Part shown: one piece after another, positions 8,801 to 15,502 of the stretch
How positions within the stretch are numbered: position 1 is the stretch's first letter
Layout of the letters: each line of letters begins with the position of its first letter
Assembly: GCA_021802985.1 (NCBI GenBank)
Contig: JAJZQW010000012.1
Span: forward strand, 1 to 49,732
Length of the DNA stretch: 49,732 bases
Direction: 5' to 3'
Origin: Acidobacteriota bacterium
GTDB lineage: Bacteria > Acidobacteriota > Holophagae > Holophagales > Holophagaceae
Translations under genes and position numbers: made by a program
Notes under the pieces: generated by a model
Told to the model about the DNA's origin: nothing
The model's input: only the letters and a program-made list of their open reading frames with translations
Database searches by the model: none

Positions 8801-9311
8801 ATCACCGCCAAGACACCAAGAAGCCAAGAAAAGCAAGAAATGCGAGAAAGCCTTTAGGAGTCCATACCATCGTCAGTGCACTCCTCCATCCCGGCGTCGA
8901 AGGATTCGCCTAGTGATCCCATCCTTCATCAATGCGACATTGAAATTCAAAAGAAATCCGAGCCGGATGCCAGAGAGTTTCAGGTAGGTAATGAGTTGGG
9001 CCTCATGGACAGGAAGCGTGTGGTCGACGGATTTCAATTCCAAGATGGCAAGACCGTCCACCACGAGGTCCAAGCGCAGCCCCGCATCCAACTGGAGGCC
9101 ATCGTAGTAAATGGGTACGGCCACTTGGCTCTCGACTTTATGCCCTCTCTTCGTTAATTCGCGAACCAGGCAAATTTCATAAATCCGTTCAAGCAATCCA
9201 GGCCCTAGCGCGGAATGCACTTTTACTGCTGCATCCACGATAGAGGCAGCAAGTAATTCTTCCTCTTGAGAAAGATCCTTTCTTGGCGTCTTGGCGTCTT
9301 GGCGGTGATCT
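8801..9311. mobile_element. inverted-repeat unit carrying a GxxExxY gene
   Basis: The left arm (about 8801-8830, read on plus) and the right arm (about 9276-9311, read on minus) both read ATCACCGCCAAGAC followed by tandem CGCCAAGA-like units ending CCAAGAAA. They point inward and enclose the GxxExxY gene. The right arm lies immediately behind the argS stop codon and the left arm in the pyrG leader, so the whole unit fills one intergenic space. No transposase is encoded. Calling it mobile is an inference from the terminal inverted repeats and the cargo. Confidence 0.5.
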
Positions 9312-9331
9312 TTTTCTTTTTCGATATTCAC
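8873..9331 (-). CDS. GxxExxY protein (PD-(D/E)XK nuclease-like fold)
   Basis: A 152-residue protein of the GxxExxY family, named for the motif seen here in GPGLLERIYE. A second conserved block, LRLDLVVDGLAILELKSVD, carries the D...ExK arrangement of PD-(D/E)XK nucleases. No activity is established that I know of. The GTG start at 9331 overlaps the argS stop codon by four bases (GTGA). The first 20 residues (including DHRQDAKTPRKD) are simply the translated terminal repeat of the surrounding element, so the true start may be internal. Codon use in the middle is less GC-biased than in neighbouring genes, which suggests acquisition. Confidence 0.8.
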   Translation of the reverse strand: MNIEKEKDHRQDAKTPRKDLSQEEELLAASIVDAAVKVHSALGPGLLERIYEICLVRELTKRGHKVESQVAVPIYYDGLQLDAGLRLDLVVDGLAILELKSVDHTLPVHEAQLITYLKLSGIRLGFLLNFNVALMKDGITRRILRRRDGGVH

Positions 9332-11127
9332 ATCTCCTCCGGGGCCTGGATGCCCATGAGGAAGAGGCCCTGGCGCAACACGCGCGCAGTGGCGACACAG
9401 AGGGCGAGGCGCGCCTCCCGCACGTCCGGCGTGTTGTCGGGAGCCAGGATGGGACAGTTGGTGTAGAAGCCGCTGAAGGATCGCGCCACGCTCACGAGCT
9501 GGCGGGCCAGGGGCGTGGCCATGCAGCCTTCCGCCACGGCGCCGATCGCGCCGGGCAGGCCGGCCAGTTCGAACAAGAGCGCCTGCGCCTCGGGCGCGGC
9601 CAAGCCGCCAAGGTCCGCGGGAATCGGCGAATCGGCGAACGGCAGGAACGGGCCCTCGGCCAGGCCGGCCTGGGCCTTCGCCGCCCAGTCCCCGCCCGCC
9701 TTCCGCAGCACGCTCAGGATGCGGGCGTGGGCGTACTGCACGTAGGGGCCGGTATCGCCATCGAGGGCGATGACGCGATCCCAGGTGAAGGTGATGGGCT
9801 TCACGCGGTCGTTCATGGCATCGAAAAACACCACGGCGCCCATGCCCAGCATCTCGGCCACGTCGGCCTTGTCCTTCAGCTCAGGATTCTTCTCCTCGAT
9901 GATGGCGGCCACGCGCTCGCGGGCCTCGTCCAGCACATCCTCCAGGAAGATGACATTGCCCTTGCGGGTGCTCATCTTGCCCTCGGGGAGTTTCACCATG
10001 CCGAAGGGCGTGTGGACCATGCGGCCCTTGAACCAGGGGTCCAGCTTGTCCAGCACGGCGAAGATCTGCTGGAAATGCAACACCTGGTCGGTGCCCACCA
10101 CGTAGAGGCAGCGGTCGAAGGCATAGGCCTCCTTGCGGTACAGCGCCGCCGCCAGATCGCGGGTGGCATAGATGCTGGTGCCATCGCCCTTCTGCACCAG
10201 GCAAGGCGTGGCGATGCCCACGTCCTCCAGGTGGATGATGCGGGCGCCCTTGTCGCCCTCCACCAGCAGGCCCGCATCCTCAAGGCGCTGCATCGTGGGA
10301 ACGAGCCGGTCCTCGTAGAAGGCCTCGCCCTGCGCCAGCGTGTCGAATCGCACGCCCAGGCGGTCATAGATGCGCTGGAACTCGGCGAGCGACAGGTCCC
10401 GGAATCGCTTCCAGAGTGCCCGCGCCTGCGGATCGTTGGCCTCCAGCCGCTTGAACCAGTCCCGCGCCTCGTCGCGCATGGCGGGATCCTGCTCCTCCTC
10501 GGCGTGGAAGCGCACGTAGAGCTGGAAGAGGCGGAAGAGCGGTGTGCGGCGCTTCTCCGGCGCGGGTTCGGCCCAGTCGAAGTCGCGCTGAAGCTCCGGA
10601 TTCTCCGCCTCCGCCCAGCGGGTGTAGGCCGCCAACAGCGTGCCGAACTGGGTACCCCAATCGCCCAGGTGGTTGAGGCGGACCACGTCGTAGCCCAGGA
10701 ACTGGTGCACCTGGGCCAGGGCGTGGCCGATCATGGTGGAGCGCAGGTGGCCGATGGTGAACAGCTTCGCGATGTTCGGCGAACTGTACTCGACGATCAC
10801 CTTCTTGCCGTTGGCCGGGTGGGCGCCGTAGGGCCGACCCGCGGGCGCCTGGAGGATGGCTCCCAGCACGGCCTGGGCGCGGGTTTCCGGGGCCAGCTTC
10901 AGGTTCAGGTAGGGGCCCGCGGCCACCAGGGCCGCGCCTTCGACATGGAGCGAAGCGGCCAGTTCCTGCGCAAGCGCGACCGGGTTCTTCCCCAGCTGCT
11001 TGGCGGCGCGGAAACAGGGAAAGGCCAGGTCGCCCAGCTCACCGGACTTGGGGCGCTCCGGCGTGATCTCCACGCCGGGAAGGGCCGCCGCCAGCTGCTG
11101 TTCGAAGGTCTGTCGCAATGCATCCAT
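9328..11127 (-). CDS. argS: arginyl-tRNA synthetase
   Basis: A 599-residue class I arginyl-tRNA synthetase. The N-terminal Add-1 domain (about residues 1-100) leads into the catalytic core. There the HIGH-like signature reads SPNIAKLFTIGHLRST, with Thr in place of the first His. The ATP-binding KMSKS equivalent is KLPEGKMSTRKGNV. The C-terminal helical anticodon-binding domain ends in PILAPDNTPDVREARLALC and VLRQGLFLMGI. Length fits the family. It starts 26 bases downstream of the transketolase stop, behind a short tandem repeat. Its stop codon is shared with the start of the GxxExxY gene. Confidence 0.96.
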   Translation of the reverse strand: MDALRQTFEQQLAAALPGVEITPERPKSGELGDLAFPCFRAAKQLGKNPVALAQELAASLHVEGAALVAAGPYLNLKLAPETRAQAVLGAILQAPAGRPYGAHPANGKKVIVEYSSPNIAKLFTIGHLRSTMIGHALAQVHQFLGYDVVRLNHLGDWGTQFGTLLAAYTRWAEAENPELQRDFDWAEPAPEKRRTPLFRLFQLYVRFHAEEEQDPAMRDEARDWFKRLEANDPQARALWKRFRDLSLAEFQRIYDRLGVRFDTLAQGEAFYEDRLVPTMQRLEDAGLLVEGDKGARIIHLEDVGIATPCLVQKGDGTSIYATRDLAAALYRKEAYAFDRCLYVVGTDQVLHFQQIFAVLDKLDPWFKGRMVHTPFGMVKLPEGKMSTRKGNVIFLEDVLDEARERVAAIIEEKNPELKDKADVAEMLGMGAVVFFDAMNDRVKPITFTWDRVIALDGDTGPYVQYAHARILSVLRKAGGDWAAKAQAGLAEGPFLPFADSPIPADLGGLAAPEAQALLFELAGLPGAIGAVAEGCMATPLARQLVSVARSFSGFYTNCPILAPDNTPDVREARLALCVATARVLRQGLFLMGIQAPEEM

Positions 11128-11133
11128 GTGGGT

Positions 11134-11157
11134 CAGTCCTCAGTCCTCAGTCCTCAG
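11134..11157. repeat. short tandem repeat (AGTCCTC units)
   Basis: Three and a half exact copies of the 7-base unit AGTCCTC sit in the 26-base gap between the transketolase-subunit and argS genes. On the minus strand they read as repeated GAGGACT, so the last copy could act as a weak ribosome-binding site for argS. Copy number may vary between strains. Confidence 0.7.
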
Positions 11158-11984
11158 TCGGTCAGTTCGGCCAGGGCCTTCTCGTAGTCCTCGGTCTTGG
11201 GAGCCACGCCATGCCAGCCAGCCTGGTTCTCCATGAAGCTCACGCCCTTGCCCTTGACGGTGCGGGCGCAGATCATCGCGGGCTGACCCTTCACCGCGCG
11301 GGCCCAATCGAGGGCCGCCAGGATCTGCGTGAAATCGTGACCGTCGATCTCCTTGACGGCCCAACCGAAGGCCCGCCACTTGTCGGGCACCGGGTTGATG
11401 TTCATGACCTTCTTCACCTCGCCGTCGATCTGCAGGCCGTTCAGGTCGTGGAAGACGCAGAGGTTGTCGAGCTTGTGGTGGGGAGCAGCCATGGCCGCCT
11501 CCCAGATCACGCCCTCCTGGCTCTCCCCGTCGCCCACCACGCAGTACACGCGCTGGGGCTTCTTCTGCACCTTCAGGCCGATGGCGATGCCCACGGCCTG
11601 GGGCAGGCCCTGGCCCAGACTGCCGGTGGTGACCTCCACGCCGGGGGTGTAGTGGTTCTCCGCGTGGCCCTGGAGCCGGGTCGGGTACTGGCGGAAGGTC
11701 TCCAGCCAGGCCCTCGGGAAGAAGCCCTGATCGGCGAGGATCGCGTACTGGGCAGGGCAGGCGTGGCCCTTGGAGAGCACGAAGCGGTCGCGCTCGGGGT
11801 CCGTGGGGTCCTCGGGAAACACCGTCATCTCGTGGTAGTAGAGCGCCACGCCAAGGTCGATCCAGCTCAGGCTGCCCCCCGGATGGCCGCTCTGGGCCTT
11901 GTAGACCTGCAGCAGGACATCCCTGCGCAGGGCCTTGGCCTTGGCCGCCAGTTCCTGCACCGTCTCCAGTCGTTGTTGCGGCAT
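11154..11984 (-). CDS. transketolase, N-terminal (TPP-binding) subunit
   Basis: A 276-residue protein corresponding to the N-terminal, thiamine-diphosphate-binding half of transketolase. Visible signatures are AQSGHPGGSLSWIDLGVALY, SKGHACPAQYA and the TPP motif starting GDGESQEG and ending about 26 residues later in DLN. Split transketolases need a separate C-terminal subunit, normally encoded directly downstream; here the next gene is argS. The partner must therefore be elsewhere, or the protein works differently. The start at 11984 is chosen by an AGAAGG site nine bases before it; an ATG at 11993 lies too close to that site. Confidence 0.88.
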   Translation of the reverse strand: MPQQRLETVQELAAKAKALRRDVLLQVYKAQSGHPGGSLSWIDLGVALYYHEMTVFPEDPTDPERDRFVLSKGHACPAQYAILADQGFFPRAWLETFRQYPTRLQGHAENHYTPGVEVTTGSLGQGLPQAVGIAIGLKVQKKPQRVYCVVGDGESQEGVIWEAAMAAPHHKLDNLCVFHDLNGLQIDGEVKKVMNINPVPDKWRAFGWAVKEIDGHDFTQILAALDWARAVKGQPAMICARTVKGKGVSFMENQAGWHGVAPKTEDYEKALAELTD

Positions 11985-12086
11985 CGCCCCCATCCTTCTC
12001 CGGAGGCCATTCGCCTCCAACCAGGATGGCCCAGGGAAGCCCGGCCGGGAAGGGGCCGATTGGCCCCTGTGCCCCGCCTTTTCCCC

Positions 12087-12114
12087 TTGACCCAAGGCCA
12101 TTCCACGATAGGAT
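12087..12114 (+). promoter_or_regulatory. probable sigma-70 promoter of rpsT
   Basis: TTGACC (12087-12092) and TAGGAT (12109-12114) are separated by 16 bases, about 50 bases upstream of the rpsT start. They match the -35 and -10 consensus at five and four of six positions. Confidence 0.5.
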
Positions 12115-12162
12115 GGTCATTCGCGCTTCTCCCGCTGTCCGGGGAAGCAGGAGATGCCCTCA

Positions 12163-12426
12163 ATGGCCAATCATAAGTCTGCCGCCAAGAAAGCCCGCCG
12201 CGATGTCGAGGCCCGCCTCCGCAACCGCGGCAACCGTTCGGCCCTGAAGACCGCCGTCAAGCAGTTCCTGACCGTGGTGGCCGCCGGCAACAAGGCCGAG
12301 GCCGCGAAGCTCCTCCCCGAGACCCAGGGCCTGGTCGACAAGGCCTGCCGGAAGGGCGTCATGCACAAGAACGCCGCCGACCGCACCAAGTCCCGCCTGG
12401 CCGCCAAAGTGAACCACCTGGCGTAA
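12163..12426 (+). CDS. rpsT: 30S ribosomal protein S20 (bS20)
   Basis: An 87-residue bS20, a three-helix protein that binds the lower body of 16S rRNA. It opens MANHKSAAKKARRD, contains RNRGNRSALKTAVK and closes with the family's KNAADRTKSRLAAKVN. Length is the usual 87. The start at 12163 has AGGAG nine bases upstream; an in-frame ATG at 12154 has none. It is a single-gene transcript with its own promoter and terminator, and its 3' end is partly duplicated downstream. Confidence 0.97.
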   Translation: MANHKSAAKKARRDVEARLRNRGNRSALKTAVKQFLTVVAAGNKAEAAKLLPETQGLVDKACRKGVMHKNAADRTKSRLAAKVNHLA

Positions 12427-12445
12427 CGAACGTTCGACTCATCGC

Positions 12446-12471
12446 AAAAGACCCGGAGAGCCGGGTCTTTT
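12446..12471 (+). terminator. rpsT terminator 1
   Basis: An 11-bp perfect stem (12446-12456 with 12461-12471) around an AGAG loop, followed by TGTTTTA, 19 bases after the rpsT stop codon. Confidence 0.9.
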
Positions 12472-12481
12472 GTTTTAGTGG

Positions 12482-12511
12482 TCTCGCGTATCCCCGCAGG
12501 GGATACCGAGA
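12482..12511. repeat. palindromic repeat, copy 1
   Basis: A 13-bp stem with one bulged C (12487) and a GCA loop: TCTCG, bulge, GTATCCCC, loop, GGGGATACCGAGA. It lies exactly between rpsT terminator 1 and the duplicated rpsT tail. The same hairpin with a compensatory base-pair change occurs at 19682-19711. Confidence 0.75.
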
Positions 12512-12533
12512 AAGTGAACCACCTGGCGTAACG
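12511..12533 (+). repeat. second copy of the rpsT 3' tail
   Basis: Twenty-three bases identical to 12406-12428: the codons for KVNHLA, the TAA stop and two further bases. About 18 bases later comes a second terminator with the same core as terminator 1. The gene end plus its terminator (roughly 70 bases) has been duplicated in tandem, and the palindromic repeat sits at the junction. Confidence 0.85.
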
Positions 12534-12551
12534 GCCCATCTGATCTTCAAG

Positions 12552-12579
12552 AAGGACCCGGAGAGCCGGGTCCTTTTTT
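12552..12579 (+). terminator. rpsT terminator 2 (duplicate)
   Basis: A 10-bp stem, AAGGACCCGG with CCGGGTCCTT, around an AGAG loop and followed by a T run. It has the same core (GACCCGG-AGAG-CCGGGTC) as terminator 1, with outer pairs changed on both arms. Confidence 0.9.
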
Positions 12580-12583
12580 TGCG

Positions 12584-12697
12584 AAAAGATGGAACACAGA
12601 GGACACAGAGAAACACGGACTCTGCCGAATCTGTCTGGGTTCCTGCTTTTCGCTGTGTCCTCTGTGGAATTCCGTGTCCTCTGTGTTCCGCTTTTAG
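12584..12697. repeat. inverted-repeat element, ACACAGAGG type
   Basis: The left arm (about 12591-12619) and the right arm (about 12651-12691) are built from ACACAGAGGACAC-like units facing each other. The outermost 16 bases pair perfectly (12591-12606 with 12674-12689), and short A-rich and T-rich flanks continue the symmetry. It carries no gene. It resembles a shortened, cargo-less version of the element at 8801-9311. Confidence 0.65.
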
Positions 12698-12721
12698 GCG
12701 CTTATCAGGTTCCAGAGAAAC

Positions 12722-13636
12722 TCAGGTCCAGGCCTGGGGCACCCGCACCTCGCCGGGGGGCACGCGATCCCAGGCGAACCGGGAGATCAGAGCCCCGGCG
12801 GCACAGGGTTCCGGACGATCCAGGCAGCCCAGGGTCCAGCCCAGCCAGCCGAGGATCTCCTGCACGGCCACACCCCGGTTGGCCAGGGCATCCAGTCCCA
12901 GGGCCCCGGCCCGCTTGCCCAGCCGGTTGCCGTCCGGCGTCGTCACCAGGCCCAGGTGGGCGTAGGCGGGACGGGGCAGGCCCAGGGCCTCCTGCAGCCG
13001 GATCTGGGTGGCGGTGATGGCCCGCAGATCGGCGCCCCGCACGACCTCGGTGATGGCCTGGGCCCCGTCGTCCACGACCACGGCCAGGTGGTAGGCGAAG
13101 CAGCCATCCCGACGGAAGAGGAGGGGATCCCCCGTGAGCCCCGCGGGATCGTCCACCTGCGCTCCCAGCAGCCGATCCGTCCAGGCCACGGCCCCCTCCG
13201 GCAACCGCAGGCGCAGGGCGCGGTCGAAGCCCTCCCAGGCCTGGTCCCGGCAGCGGCCCGGATAGGGGCGGAGGCCATCCTCCAGGTGCGGGGCCGAGGC
13301 CAGCCCCAGCAGGTCCTTCCGGCTGCAGGCGCAGGGGTAGAGCCGGCCCTCGGCATGAAGGGCCTCCAGGGCCCCCCGATAGGCCGCACCACGGTCCGAC
13401 TGCCACACCACGGGTTCGTCACTCGCCAACCCCAGCGTCGCGAGGTCCCCGAGCTGGACCTCGCCCAGGTCCCGCCGGCAGCGGGGGCCGTCCACATCCT
13501 CCATGCGCACGAGCCACCGCCCGCCCGTGGCCCGCGCCGACAGCCAGGACGCCAGCGCCGTGCGCAGGTTCCCCAGGTGCAGGACACCTGTGGGCGAGGG
13601 GGCGAAGCGGCCGGTGGTGCGCATCCGCTCTAGCAT
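12722..13636 (-). CDS. gluQ: glutamyl-Q tRNA(Asp) synthetase
   Basis: A 304-residue truncated relative of glutamyl-tRNA synthetase that attaches glutamate to queuosine at position 34 of tRNA-Asp. The catalytic core opens GRFAPSPTGVLHLGNLRTAL (the HIGH-like region) and continues VRMEDVDGPR. A zinc-binding cluster is suggested by YPCACSRKD and YPGRCR. The KMSKS-like loop reads GNRLGKRAG. The anticodon-binding domain of full GluRS is absent, as expected for this family. An in-frame ATG at 13624 is an equally possible start. Only six bases separate it from the divergent methyltransferase gene. Confidence 0.92.
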   Translation of the reverse strand: MLERMRTTGRFAPSPTGVLHLGNLRTALASWLSARATGGRWLVRMEDVDGPRCRRDLGEVQLGDLATLGLASDEPVVWQSDRGAAYRGALEALHAEGRLYPCACSRKDLLGLASAPHLEDGLRPYPGRCRDQAWEGFDRALRLRLPEGAVAWTDRLLGAQVDDPAGLTGDPLLFRRDGCFAYHLAVVVDDGAQAITEVVRGADLRAITATQIRLQEALGLPRPAYAHLGLVTTPDGNRLGKRAGALGLDALANRGVAVQEILGWLGWTLGCLDRPEPCAAGALISRFAWDRVPPGEVRVPQAWT

Positions 13637-13642
13637 AGGGGC

Positions 13643-14425
13643 ATGTCGCTCCTCCGCCGCTGGCCCCCGATCCTCCGCGCCCTGCTGGCGCAGGCCTTGG
13701 CCTTCGCGGCGGTGGTGGCCCTGGCGCGGCTGGGGCTACGGTTCCCGGGGCTGGTGTGGGTGCTGCTGCAGGCCGTGCTGGCCGTGTACCTGGCCCGTGG
13801 CTTCGAGCTGAATCCCCGCTGGATCCTCATCCAGGCCGCCCTGCCCTTCCTCGTGTGGCTGCTGTGGGGCGCGCCCGTCCCGCCCTGGATCTACCTCGCC
13901 CTCTTCCTGGCCCTGGCCCTGGTCTTCGGTGGGGGGCTGCTCACGCGGGTGCCCCTGTACCACGCCAGCCGCGATGCCTGGGCCAAGCTGGAGGCGCTGT
14001 TGCCGGAGGGGCCCGGCCAACGCTTCGTAGACCTGGGCTGCGGCTTCGGCGGCCCCGTGGCCCATCTCGCGAAGGCCCATCCCGAGGGCTTCTTCCTGGG
14101 GGTGGAGGCCTCCCCCTTCTCCTGGTTCGTGGCGTGGCTGCGCTGCCTGCCCCGACCGAACGCCACCATCCGCCTGGGCAACCTCTGGCGGGTGGACCTG
14201 AGCGGATTCGACCTGGTCTACGCCTTCCTCTCCCCCGTACCCATGTCCACCCTCTGGGCCAAGGCCGTCCGTGAGATGAAACCCGGCAGCCGCCTCGTCA
14301 GCCACAGCTTCGAGATTCCCGGAACTGCGCCCCAGCGCGTGATCCCCGTGGCGGGGCGCGATGGGGCGCGGTTGCTGGTGTGGGAGATGGAGCGATCGGC
14401 TGAAGGCTACCAACCCAGCAAATAG
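13643..14425 (+). CDS. membrane-anchored class I SAM-dependent methyltransferase
   Basis: A 260-residue protein. The first roughly 110 residues hold several hydrophobic helices (for example LLAQALAFAAVVALARLG and IYLALFLALALVFGGGLL). A compact Rossmann methyltransferase domain follows, with motif I as VDLGCGFGGPVAHLA and an acidic residue in LGVEAS binding the SAM ribose. A later FDLVYAFLSPVPMSTLW motif recalls the YxYLxP region of FAM173-type protein lysine methyltransferases. The substrate is unknown. Its start lies next to that of gluQ on the other strand, and its last 19 bases overlap the end of the convergent deoxyhypusine-synthase-like gene. Confidence 0.75.
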   Translation: MSLLRRWPPILRALLAQALAFAAVVALARLGLRFPGLVWVLLQAVLAVYLARGFELNPRWILIQAALPFLVWLLWGAPVPPWIYLALFLALALVFGGGLLTRVPLYHASRDAWAKLEALLPEGPGQRFVDLGCGFGGPVAHLAKAHPEGFFLGVEASPFSWFVAWLRCLPRPNATIRLGNLWRVDLSGFDLVYAFLSPVPMSTLWAKAVREMKPGSRLVSHSFEIPGTAPQRVIPVAGRDGARLLVWEMERSAEGYQPSK

Positions 14426-15399
14426 GCGAAGATCAGCGGCGCCACGATGGTCGCATCGCTCTCGACGATGAACTTGGGCGTATCGATGCCCAGCTTGCCC
14501 CAGGTGATCTTCTCGTTGGGCACGGCGCCGGAATAGGAGCCATAGCTGGTGGTGCTGTCGCTGATCTGGCAGAAATAGCCCCAGAGCGGGACTTGGGTCA
14601 GTTCGAGATCCTGGTGGAGCATGGGCACCACGCAGATGGGGAAGTCGCCGGCGATGCCGCCGCCGATCTGGAACATGCCCAGGGGGGCATCCTGGGTCAC
14701 GGCCTGGTAGTGCCGGGCCAGCCAGGTCATGTACTCGATGCCGGTGCGCACGGTGTGGACGTTCTTCACATCGCCCCGGATCACGGCGGCGGCGTACATG
14801 TTGCCCAGGGTGCTGTCCTCCCAGCCCGGCACGACGATGGGAATGTTCTTTTCGAGGGCCGCCAGCATCCAGGAGCTCTTGGGGTCGATCTGGTAGGAGG
14901 GCTTCAGGACGCCGGACTTCAGCACCTGCTGGAAGAACTCATGGGGGAAGTAGGACTCCCCGGCCCGGTCCGCCTTCATCCAGACGTCCAGCATGGCCTT
15001 CTCCATGCGGCGCATGGCCTCCATCTCGGGGATGCAGGTGTCCGTCACGCGGTTCATGTGGCGGTCGAGCAGGGCCTTCTCATCCGAGGGCGTGAGATCC
15101 CGGTACTGGGGCACCCGCTCGTAGAAGTCGTGGGCCACCAGGTTGAAGATGTCCTCCTCCAGGTTGGCGCCGGTGCAGGTGATGAGGTGGATCTTGTCCT
15201 GCCGGATCATCTCCGCCAGGGACAGGCCCAGTTCCGCCGTGCTCATGGCCCCGGCCATGGAGAGCATCATCCGGCCCCCACCCGCCAGGAAGGCCCGGTA
15301 GCCCTCGGCCGCATCCACCAGGGCAGCGGCGTTGAAATGCCTGAAATGATGCTTCACATAGCTGCCCACGGGGCCGAGGGATGGGGTGGAAGGTGCCAT
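14407..15399 (-). CDS. deoxyhypusine synthase-like protein
   Basis: A 330-residue member of the deoxyhypusine synthase family. In eukaryotes and archaea this enzyme moves an aminobutyl group from spermidine to a lysine of IF5A, using NAD. Bacteria lack IF5A, and bacterial homologues are thought to act on other amines, for example making homospermidine. Family features seen here are LSMAGAMSTAELG, TCTGANLEED, the NAD-binding IGGGIAGDFP and GSYSGAVPNEKITWGKLG, where the final lysine corresponds to the catalytic lysine of the human enzyme. The start at 15399 follows GGAGG; seven upstream codons from 15420 lack such a site. It is divergent from motA. Confidence 0.85.
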   Translation of the reverse strand: MAPSTPSLGPVGSYVKHHFRHFNAAALVDAAEGYRAFLAGGGRMMLSMAGAMSTAELGLSLAEMIRQDKIHLITCTGANLEEDIFNLVAHDFYERVPQYRDLTPSDEKALLDRHMNRVTDTCIPEMEAMRRMEKAMLDVWMKADRAGESYFPHEFFQQVLKSGVLKPSYQIDPKSSWMLAALEKNIPIVVPGWEDSTLGNMYAAAVIRGDVKNVHTVRTGIEYMTWLARHYQAVTQDAPLGMFQIGGGIAGDFPICVVPMLHQDLELTQVPLWGYFCQISDSTTSYGSYSGAVPNEKITWGKLGIDTPKFIVESDATIVAPLIFAYLLGW

Positions 15400-15502
15400 A
15401 AATCCTCCGAATCCTTTCATTGTGGCAGCGGCCTGGCCCGGCTCCGAGTCCAGAATTCAGCCCAGGCCCATTCCAGCCGATGATACCGGCAGGAGTTGCA
15501 GC

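Noticed and set aside
9283..11187. A 634-codon plus-strand open frame.
   Set aside because: It is the antisense of argS and part of the repeat element, with no recognisable domain.
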